This document shows positions 17,087 through 27,700 of a stretch of DNA of 64,000 nt, one piece after another. Numbering within the stretch: position 1 is the first letter of the stretch; every line of letters begins with the position of its first letter. The stretch is from Candidatus Omnitrophota bacterium (lineage in GTDB: Bacteria; Omnitrophota; Gorgyraeia; Gygaellales; JAQTUX01). Made by a program: the position numbers and the translations under genes. The notes beneath the pieces are model-generated. The model saw nothing but the letters and a program-made list of their open reading frames with translations, had not been told where the DNA came from and made no database searches. Location: assembly GCA_028707125.1 (NCBI GenBank), contig JAQTUX010000001.1, positions 248,001 to 312,000 on the forward strand, read 5' to 3'.

Positions 17087-18586
17087 ATGCATATGATTAA
17101 AGGGGGTCTTATAATCATAGGCATCCTGGCTGTTTCTCTGGGGCTCAGCCCGTTTGTTTTTTCCGCCTCATCCGGCAGTTCCATTTACGACGCCACCCTT
17201 ATTTCTTTTTACGGCGGCGGTTCAAGTTCCGCCCTGTCTTCCACGAATTTTTCTTCCCCTTATTCTTTATTAGGCGAGACGCCTGCCGCTCCGGACACGC
17301 TATCCAGCACTGCCTTCAACACCTATGTCAGCGTGCTTAAGCTTATCGCGCCGGCTGAATCTTCAGACATCTATAAGATAGGCAACTTAATGGCAAAGAC
17401 CGATACCCTGGGCCAGGGTATCACCGAGAGCGCTTGGCAGGCGGACAACAGCCCCTATTTTTACTGGTCAATATTGACCCAGCCGCCCGAGCTTGTTACC
17501 GGATTCAGTTTTTCCCTTGACTCTTCCCCCGACGATGAAGTCGATACCGCCAGCACGTTCTATCAATATCCCCAGGACGGTATCTCCGACGGTAAGCATA
17601 TCTTTTATGTAAAGCCGTTCGGCGGAGACCTCTGGGGCGATGCCGTAAGCTTCAATATATGGGTAGATACCGCCCCGCCGGCAATTAATTCCAGCATGCC
17701 TCAGCCCGGAGCGGTCATCAAAGACAGCGCGGTTGAAGTATACTGCCATATCAGCGATGCCTCATCGGGGGTAAACAGCCTGAAGACCTCAATGTCCATA
17801 AACGGCTCTCAGGTTTCAGCCATATACGAAGAGGCCACGGGTAAACTCAGCTTTAACGCCGGCGGCCTTCCTGAGGGCAGCAACACCGTCTTCATAAAGG
17901 CGGAGGATATAGCGGGCAACGACGCGAATAAAAGCTGGTCGTTCACCAAGGATACAGCGGCGCCCTTAGGCGCCGTGCTGATCAACGCGGGGGACGACAC
18001 GGCTTATTCGCCTTACGTCATACTTGATCTGGCGGCTGAAGATGACACCACATCCGTAGTAAAGGTCTATATATCAAATGACGGAGTATTTGACGATGAA
18101 TTTTCCCAGGCCCGTGAATACAGCAGCCAGATAAAGGGCTGGCTTCTGAAGGAGCCGGACAAGGACGGTTTAAAGACGGTTTATGTGATCTTTGAAGACG
18201 CGGCAGGCAACCGCTCCGAGGCATATTCGGCGAGCATAACCTTACGCCTGCTTACCCCTGATACGCGCATAATCAGCGCCCCTCCCGGCATTACCCAGGA
18301 GACAGGCGCTGATTTTATATATGAGGCAAGCAAGCCCGGCTGCGTATTCAGCTTCCGTTTAGACGATGCGCAGTGGTCCGGCTGGGCGAGCGCTGCCCAG
18401 GCATCATTCAGCGGCCTGGCCGAAGGCAATCATTATTTTCTCGTAAAGAGCGCCTTTGACCTGGACAGCGACGGAGTGATCACCATAGACGAGGAGGACG
18501 CCACCCCGGCGCAGTGGGTCTGGGCCATCGGCGAGGCAGTCGCCCCCGCGGCAGGGGAAGAGACGCTGTTCTGGAAAAGACAGTAG
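17087..18586 (+). CDS. Secreted protein with Ig-like domains and a calcium-loop motif
   Basis: Protein of 499 residues with a signal peptide (about 1-27, ending in PFVFSA). The mature part is Ser/Thr/Asp/Gly-rich with beta-sandwich signatures of bacterial Ig-like repeats (VDTAPPAINSSMPQPGAVI, KAEDIAGNDANKSW, FEDAAGNRSEAYSASI). Near the C-terminus DLDSDGVITIDEED is a calcium-binding EF-hand/dockerin-like loop. No catalytic motif was recognised. It lies between the secretion operon and the giant fibre gene and could be an exported surface protein or substrate of that system; this is inference from position. The start is ATG 17087 or 17093. Confidence 0.65.
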   Translation: MHMIKGGLIIIGILAVSLGLSPFVFSASSGSSIYDATLISFYGGGSSSALSSTNFSSPYSLLGETPAAPDTLSSTAFNTYVSVLKLIAPAESSDIYKIGNLMAKTDTLGQGITESAWQADNSPYFYWSILTQPPELVTGFSFSLDSSPDDEVDTASTFYQYPQDGISDGKHIFYVKPFGGDLWGDAVSFNIWVDTAPPAINSSMPQPGAVIKDSAVEVYCHISDASSGVNSLKTSMSINGSQVSAIYEEATGKLSFNAGGLPEGSNTVFIKAEDIAGNDANKSWSFTKDTAAPLGAVLINAGDDTAYSPYVILDLAAEDDTTSVVKVYISNDGVFDDEFSQAREYSSQIKGWLLKEPDKDGLKTVYVIFEDAAGNRSEAYSASITLRLLTPDTRIISAPPGITQETGADFIYEASKPGCVFSFRLDDAQWSGWASAAQASFSGLAEGNHYFLVKSAFDLDSDGVITIDEEDATPAQWVWAIGEAVAPAAGEETLFWKRQ

Positions 18587-18601
18587 ATAAATGATAATTC
18601 A

Positions 18602-18720
18602 CAATTACCAAATCCCAATGACGAATGAATGTCCAAATCCCAATACCCAATTTGTATTCTTTATTTGGGACTTGGGTCATTGTGATTTCATTCGTCATTG
18701 GAGCTTGGACATTGGTCATT
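18602..18720 (-). mobile_element. MITE-like solo copy B of the IVP-element inner repeat
   Basis: Read on the minus strand, this stretch is nearly the same as copy A at 16355: it begins AATGACCAATGTCCAAGC and ends with ATTTGGTAATTG, with the same short joining segment AATTGGGTATTGGG. It is therefore a second gene-less derivative in the opposite orientation. It lies between the stop at 18586 and the ribosome site of the giant gene. No convincing target-site duplication was seen. Confidence 0.7.
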
Positions 18721-18779
18721 ATTAGCCATTAATAATTTTATGATATCAATATTTAAACCCGCAATCATATCAATAATCC

Positions 18780-18785
18780 AGGAGG
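18780..18785 (+). promoter_or_regulatory. Strong Shine-Dalgarno fixing the start of the giant fibre gene
   Basis: AGGAGG at 18780-18785 lies 5 bases before ATG 18791. It decides this start over an in-frame upstream codon at 18698 that falls inside the repeat, and the signal peptide also begins at 18791. Confidence 0.85.
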
Positions 18786-18790
18786 TTAAA

Positions 18791-21700
18791 ATGAACGCGA
18801 AGAGAATCGATCTATCTAAAGTATTTATCCTGTCCTTATTATCCCTCTTGCTGAGTAGTATCTTCTGGAACTCCTCTTTTGCCGCGCCGCCGAGGGAGAT
18901 GTACATTCAGGCAAAAGTTACTAATAAGCAAGGGGATGCCATCACCGGCTCTCACAGCGTTATCTTCCGCCTTTACAGCGCATCGAGCGGAGGCACTGCC
19001 ATTTGGACAGAGACCCAGACCGTCACCGTCGGCACAGACGGCATACTCGGCGCCTATCTGGGCTCATCCACAGCCCTGCCCACGACCCTTGATTTTGACT
19101 CAACCTATTATCTTTCCATTGAAGTTGATTCCGACGGCGAGATGTCGCCGCGCATAAAGCTTTCTGCCGCGCCTTACGGCCTGGGCGCCTATATGATAGG
19201 CGGTCTTGAGGCAACATCGTTCTTACGTTCCGACGCGGCCGATACAGCCGCGGGCAACATCACCTTCCAGAAGGCGGACCCGTCATTGATATTTGACGTA
19301 AGCACAGACGATGATACCGATTTCTGGTTAGGCGTGCAGGATGACGCGGGAGAGGATGACGACGACCTGTTCCAGATAGGCGGCGGCACCACGCCGGGCA
19401 CAGGCCCGTTTCTGACGCTTGATACCTCCGGCAACCTCGGCATCGGCACTGTCGCGCCGACTTCAAAGCTCTACGTTGTCGGCGACATAACCGCCACCGG
19501 CTCGGTCAGCGCTGCCTCAGGCAGCGGCGGCTGGATTGACGACGGGACCGTTGTGCGGCTGGCCGCTTCAACCGATACCGTAGGCATCGGCACGGCAACC
19601 CCGGGCTCAACGCTTGATGTGGAGGGCACGCTGCAATTGCAGTCAGGCGCATCCATCAGCGAATTTTCCACTGACGGCACGCTGGCAGATGATAGTGATA
19701 CCGCTGTGCCTACGGAGAAGGCGGTAAAGACATACGTTGACACGGAAATCGGAGGCATCTCACAGGACAAGATCACGGAGGGCGATACCACAGTTGAGGT
19801 AGTTGATACGGAAGACGGCTACATCACATTAACCGAGGATAATGATGAAAAAATGCGCATAACCGGCGGTCAGGTAGGCATCGGAACAACGGCTCCCGGC
19901 GCCTCGCTTGATGTCGTGGGCGGTTCTGTCCGTACGGATAACCAGTTGATCTCTACTGTGGCAACAGGCACCGCTCCTTTGGCTGTTACCTCAACCACCG
20001 TTGTTACCAACCTTAACGCCGATACAGTAGACGGCTCCAGCGCGGCGGACTTTATGGCAGCCGGCACAGATACCTGGGTGGATACCACAGGCGATACGAT
20101 GACCGGTCAGCTGATTATGTCGGGCGTGGCCTCTGACATTACAACCGGCTCAAACGAACATCTGGCGTTAATGCCGGAGGGAACCGGCAAGGTGGGTATA
20201 GGCACCAGCTCTCCCGGAGCCATGCTTGAGGTAGCGGGCGACGTTCTTGTGGATACGACCGGCGCCGACGAGCTTGATTCCGTCACAACAAGCGATGTAA
20301 CCACGTCTCTGGCAGTTGCCACAAACCCCGGCGGCACAGGGGACGTTGACGGCGTGATAAAACTGGGCAAGGATGACGGCGGCTGGCAGTCCATATGGTA
20401 TGACGCCTCTTTACGCAGCAATCAGGGGCAGTTTGTGTTCAGCAGGCCGATCAAGGTCCAGGGCTCAAGCCCGGCGCTTATCACCTTTGACGACGGCAGC
20501 TCCACGCAGACGCTTACCTTTGATTCAACCGCCGATAAGACCTTGAGCTACAGCGACTCAATGAGCGTCAACGCCCTTGAGATACGCGCGGCGTCGCCTT
20601 CAGTGCTCAGTTTCGGCACCGGCTCAAACCTGGTTAATCTTATCTATGACCCCGAGACCGACGGCATCCGTTTTTCGCGCGGCGTTTTTGACCACGATTT
20701 CCGTAACCGGATCAAGAACGGTTCATTTGAGGCGTTCAGCGCGTTAGAGGAGTTCCATAATTATGATCTAACGTATAGCACCGATGCCGCCGTATATAAT
20801 ACAACCGCCGGATACCAGGGCGGCTGGAATAATTTTGCCCCGGATGAATGGACATATGTTTCCGGCAAGGTATTCCAGCAGGCGCCGACATTTTTTGAGT
20901 CGGGTTTTACCGACGCCAACATTACCTCAACTACCTACCAGCAGGATTTTGCCGAAGGCCGCAGTTCCGTGCGTTTAGCCTATGACAGCGGAGCGCCAGG
21001 CATTATCAGCCAGGTAATTTCCGGGCTTAAGCCCTCCACCCTATACAGCGTAGGCGTGAAGATGCGTGTGGACACCGGCGGGTCTGCCGAGGTTGACATA
21101 GAAGGGGAAGATGCCTCAACCTCAACAACACTTTCCGCTAATCTCACTGCCGCGGCAACAGATGAGATGTCGGTTTCCAGCGTATCGGGATTTCCCGCTT
21201 ACGGCATAGTCCTCATAGATTCAGAGCGCATCTCCTACGCCGGCCTGGACGCGGATAATAACAAATTCCTGCGCCTGGCCCGCGCCGTAGAAAGCACCAC
21301 AGCCGCGTCGCATAGCTCCGGCGCGACAGTAGGCATCGCCCCATTTAAGGTGTTGACCACTTCAACCGATACAACCTACGCCAAATTCAAGGGCCAGTTC
21401 TCAACCAGCGCCAGCGCGGGCGATGTCACAATTAAACTTAAGGCAACCGCGACCGACGGAACCGCCGCGTATTTTGACACGGTGCAGATCGTGGCAGGCG
21501 GCACCGTGCCGGAATACACCTCTAACACGCTGGTTGATACCGGAGACCAGACGCTTTACGGCAGCTTGCGCATCGGCCGCGCCTCCGACGAGAAGGGCGG
21601 CATCCTTTCGGTGGATAAGTTTGTGCGCGCCCGCGGCATAGAGCTGTTTACCGACGACCCGGGGCTTTCAGGCGCGATAGGCGGCGGCGCGGCTACGCAG

Positions 21701-24700
21701 GAAAGCAGCGGCATCTATCCTCCGGGCCAGGGCTGGAACACCAACGGCAGCCAGGCAACGGTTACGATGTACACCACAGGCACATACGCGTCAACCGCTC
21801 CCCAAAACCGTTCGTATAAGGTGCAGATAGATACGGCAGGCAATACATTTTCCTGGTGGTATATGGACGATACCACCAACTGGACGAATACCGTCGGCGG
21901 CAGCGCAGTGGCAATGTCCACCAATTCCGCGGGCACTGACTTAAACGCCGGGGTCAAGGTGTATTTCAGCGCGGCATCAGGCACTGCCAACGACAGCTGG
22001 TATTTCTCCGCCTCAAACGGGACCGCCTATGGCGGGTATGATTCCTATGCCCAGACAGCCGCCTATACCGCGGGCGAAACAAGGATTTACAAGGACGGGG
22101 ACCCGTTTTCTCCATATTACAACAAGATGGTATTCCAGAGCGGGGCGACCAAGGTTACCCTTGACCAGCTGGCAGGCACTGTCGCCACCAACGCCACCAT
22201 CTATAATCCCGCTATTGTCGGCGCCAACTCAGGCGGGCTTACGATGTACAGTTCGGGAAGCTATACCGGTTCCGAGAGCCGCGCGTATCAGGTAAAGATC
22301 TCTTCGCAGGGTGTTGCCGGCACAAGCTCTGATAAGTTCCAGTTTAAATACGGCGTCAATGACTGGGGCCCGGTAGGCGGCACAAGCATAACCGGCTCGC
22401 AGCAGTCCTTAGGCGACGGTATTTTTATCAGTTTTTCCGAGAGCAACTACACTAACGACGGCACGATCACAGGCGGCAGCTCCTCAAATCCCGACCAGTG
22501 GAGCTTTAACGTTGTCGCCGGCTCAACCTCTACCAGCGCCGGCGGCTGGACGGATTCTGGTACAGATGTGTACAGCTCCGCGGTAACCGACAATGTCGCC
22601 ATTGGTACCACTGTTCCCGGCGGATACAAGTTGAATGTCAGCGGCACAGCCAACGCCACCACCTTGACAGAAGGCACAAACGCCGTGCCCAACGCAACCG
22701 ACCACCTCGGCTTCTTTGCCGCAACCACCTCAGCGCAGCTTGCCGGAGTGCTATCGGATGAAACCGGCTCAGGTGGTGTCGCAGTATTCGCCACATCCCC
22801 TACAATCGCCACTCCCATTATTTCAACCTCTGCCACAGTTCCTCTGGTTATAGGCGGCAGCGCGACCACCAGCGATCTTTCCCTTCAGACCACTTCAGCC
22901 GCTGGTGAGGCAGGCGCGGATATGCATTTCCTCGTCGGCAATAACGGACAGACAGAGGCGATGACCATACTTAATTCCGGCTACGTGGGCATCGGCTCAA
23001 CTGTCCCCACAGCAGCCCTGGACATAAACGGCAATATCCAGGTCTCTGGTACCATCACCGGCACCGTTGCCACAGCAGGCGGCTGGACAGACGCGGGCAC
23101 ATCTATGTATCCGACCAATGTGGACGATAACGTGGCCATAGGCACAACAGACCCCGGCTCCTACGACTTGAATGTCGCGGGCACAGCCAATATGGGCACT
23201 CTATCCATAGGCGGCACTGCAGTCACAGCCAGCGCGACAGAACTCAACTTCGTTGACGGGGTAACATCAGCCATTCAGACACAGCTTGATTCAAAGAGCG
23301 CGGCAAGCGACACACTTACTGGTTTAGTCCAGTCCACTGCCGCGGGCACAAGCTACATTACGGGCGGCTCTGTCGGCATCGGGACGACGAGTCCTCAATA
23401 TTTGCTTGATGTAGACAAATCAGCCACAGGAAACTATATTGCTCATATAAAGAATAGCGGGACTGCATCTTACGGGCTTTTTATAGAAGCCGGGACTGAT
23501 ACGGGTGATTATATTGTGAGCGTGGCAAGTAAGACAGGAAGTAACAAATTTGTAATAAGGGGTGACGGCAACGTCGGTATCGGCACGGTTGCACCAACCG
23601 CGCTATTGGACGTCAACGGCACTGCCAATGTTAACACGCTTTCAATAGGCGACACTACGATCACCCCCACGGCAGCAGAGCTCAACTTCGTAGACGGGGT
23701 AACATCAGCCATCCAGACACAGCTTGACGCAAAGGTGGGCACAAGCACCGCCTTCATAGGCGACGTCACCGGCGCCTACAACGCCACAGTTGTCGGCAAC
23801 GACTCCCACGACCACACTGCCTCTACCATCTCCGGCCTGGGCGTCTCTGACTTCACTTCAGCCGCTATCTCCCAGTGGACCAATGACTCCAACTTCATCA
23901 CCGCGGCAAGCACCATCACAGGGCTCATCCAGTCCACAGCCGCAGGCACCTCCTACATCACAGGCGGGAGCGTTGGGATAGGCACAGCAGTGCCGGGTGG
24001 TAAACTTGATATTTACGCTGACCAAAGCACCGAATACGCGTTGGTGGCGAGAAACACCGCCGACGCCAACCAGATTACGCATGCCTTTGACGCCAGCGCC
24101 GGCAATGCCCTTTTTAGATTGTGGGATGTTAATGGAGGTTTGAATGTTAATCTAGCTGCCAGTGGAAACAGCTATCTTAACGGCGGCAACGTCGGCATCG
24201 GGACGGCAGTGCCGGGTAGCGCATTAGAGGTCCAGGGAAATGTAACGCTTAACGACCGTTTGATTATGAGCGGTGATAGTATTGGCGCAACTGTTGATAC
24301 AGCATACAACACGATTAAGGGCGCCATAGGGCCAACTATAAACGGCCTAACATTAACCGGGGCATTAGTAGATTCTAACTTTTCAGACGATAATGCAAAT
24401 ATTACAAATGTGTATGGGTTAAAAATAGCAACTGCGGTTACGGGTCAGTATACTACAACTAATGCCTATGGATTATATGTAGACCAACCCACAGGTGCTA
24501 CAAATAATTATGGCGCATATATAAACGGCAACCTCATTGTCTCCGGCACCATCACAGGAACAGTTGCCGCGGCCGGCGGCTGGACAGACGCGGGCACATC
24601 TCTCTACAACACCGAGCTGACTGACAAGGTAGGCATAGGCACTGCCACTCCTTCCCAGCTCCTGGACGTCAACGGCATTGCTAATGTGAACACGCTCTCC

Positions 24701-27700
24701 ATAGGCGATACCACCGTTACATCCACTGCGGCAGAATTGAACATATTAGACGGCGTAACAGCCACCGCAACCGAGCTCAACTATGTTGACGGCGTAACAT
24801 CAGCCATACAAACACAGCTGAACGCCAAGGTAGGTACAGCCACTTCATTCTCAGGAGACGTGACCGGCGCCTACAACGCCACAGTTGTCGGCAACGACTC
24901 CCACGACCACACCGCCTCAACCATCTCAGGGTTAGGCGTCTCTGACTTCACTTCAGCCGCCATCTCCCAGTGGACCAATGACTCCAACTTCATCACCGCT
25001 GCCTCTACCATCACTGGACTGATCCAGTCCACAGCCGCAGGCACAAGTTACATCACAGGCGGGGATGTAGGCATCGGGACTGCAGTGCCGGGAGAGAAAC
25101 TTCATGTTTACAAAGAAAGTTTAACTGATAATAGTCAGGCAAAATTACTCAAGTTAGAAGGGAAGTTTAATGATGCTAGCATAGATAGCGATGATGTAAT
25201 AGGAATTTCAGTAAAGGCGGTTAACTCTAGTGGGGGATCCGGAGAGAATATGATTATTGGTGGCTCATGGGGAGGATCAGCGGTCAATACTTTATTAGCA
25301 GTAGATGGCGGCAACGTCGGCATCGGGACGACGGTGCCCGCGGCGAAATTGCATGTCTCGGCCCCGGCGGTTATTGCCGGCGGGTTTTATTCGGTCGCGG
25401 CAAATGACGCTGACGCGGATATCTGGGGTATTTCAACGACCTATTATCCATCTCATGGAACAGCAGCCAACCAGTGGGGTATCAAGTGGCAGTCCACGCC
25501 GAACGCATTCTCTTTTGTGGGGAATGGCAGCGAGAAATTAAACATCGATGTGGATACGGCAGGGCATATTTCGATGGTCGTGAACGGCGGCAACGTCGGC
25601 ATCGGCTCAGCCGTGCCAGTTGCGAAACTTGATGTTGTCGGGACTGCCGAAGTGGACGGCCTCTCCATAGGCGGTACAGCAGTCACTCCCACCGCGGCTG
25701 AACTCAACTACGTTGACGGCGTAACCTCTGCCATACAGACACAGCTTGACGCCAAGGTAGGCACAGCCACTTCGTTCTCAGGCGACGTGACCGGCGCCTA
25801 CAACGCCACAGTTGTCGGCAACGACTCCCACGACCACACTACCTCTACCATATCAGGGCTGGGTGTTGCTGACTTCTCCTCAGCCAACATCTCCCAGTGG
25901 ACCAATGACTCCGGATATTTCAATACCAGTAACGACGGCGCAGGCAGCGGTTTGGACGCGGATATGGTGGATGGGTTGCATCCTACGCAATTCTTCAACG
26001 CCCACGGTCAGAATCACGGCACATATACGGACTTCAATACGCCTACAGATTTTGGATTTAGATACATTGTGGGTACCACAAACGGCCCTGGCATAGCCGG
26101 CGCAAGCCAATACTATAATCTTGGCATAGGGTTAGGTAATGATTATGCCTATACAAGTTACGCTATGCAACTGGCGATTCCGAGAAACTTAAGCACTCCA
26201 TATATATCTGTGAGATATAGAGAGAATGGAGCTTGGGGGTCGTGGTATAAGATTTATGCCGGATATGCTGATACCGCGGCCGCGCTTTCCAGCATGAACA
26301 TCAGTCAGTTTACCAATAATTCCGGTTACTTTAATACTAGTAATGACGGCGCGGGAAGCGGCCTGGATGCTGACCTGCTGGACGGCCAAAGCAGCGCTTA
26401 TTATATGACTGCCGCAACCGACAATTGGGTGAATACGACCGGGGACACGATGAGCGGGAATCTGTATTTCAATAATTATGGGCTGGGAGTCATCGGCACC
26501 TATAGTGATATAAGATATCAGGGCGTATTTGCCATGGGCGATGCTTATAAGCTCGCTCTGGACGGTACGACATCAGGGACTTTATATGGCATTGCCTGGA
26601 CCCATAGCAATATCGGAGGCCAATCCAAGGCGGGGTTAAGTCATCAGGCATTGTTTATGACAAATGGCGTGACTCAGACAGCAATAGGAACGGGTATATG
26701 GACGCTTGGCGGCTATACGCAAAGCGGGACAAGCACGAATGCTTTTATGGGCAGCGTCGGCATCGGCACAGTGGCGCCGGGAGCGAAGCTGCATGTGACA
26801 AGCGCCAATACCGGAGCAGGGTTGTTGAGGTTGGATAATACCGGTGGTTCAGCCGGGGATGTAAACGGGGTAGATTTTTATCATAATAACGGAACGTATT
26901 TACAGGCGTTTATACGCGATGAGATTCTGAGCAGCTGGCCCACGAAATTACATTTCGGCGTTGCCTCAACGAGCAACAACGCCGCGACAAAGATGACCAT
27001 ACAGGGGTCAAACGGCTACGTGGGCATCGGCACAGTGAGCCCGGCGGCGCATCTTCAGGTCGGCACAGGCACTCCCGGCTCTGCCACAGGCGCGGGCGAC
27101 CTGTATGTGGCAAGCGACCTCGAGGTTGATTCCACCGCCTATCTTGACCTGGACGCGCGGGTAGGCCGCGACTTTATCGGCACAGCCGCCACTTCGTATA
27201 TGTATATGACCGGCACGCTCACGGTTGACCTGGACAACGACAACAATGGTACGGACAAGTTTTCTATAAGGGACGGCGGCAATACCGAGATATTCTACGT
27301 GAATGAAGATAACGGAGGCGGAGGCAATGTTGTGGCAAAGGGAGTCACCGAAGGCTCATACATAGGGTTATTCAAGGGCTTGGGTTCGCTTCCGGGCTAC
27401 GGCTCCAGCCGTTATCCGACGCTGAAGACGGATTACTCCTACTTGTATTTCTCCGTTGCCGGCGCGTACTCCGCGTATATGGGCTCTAACGGCGTCCTGA
27501 CCGCCCAATCCAGCCGCGAGAAGAAGGAGAACTTTAAGGAGCTTGACTTTGATAATGTCCTGGCAAAGATTGATAAAATGCCGGTTATGGAGTGGAACTA
27601 CAAGAACGAAGAAGATTCCATAAAGCACATCGGCCCGTTTGCCGAGGATTTCCACGCGCTTTTCGGACTGAACGGCACCGATAATACAATGATCGGCCAC

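Noticed and set aside
19420-27060. CRISPR-like array in the regularly spaced VGIGT-coding repeats
   Set aside because: The repeats are in frame within one open reading frame, vary in sequence at third codon positions, and have irregular spacing.
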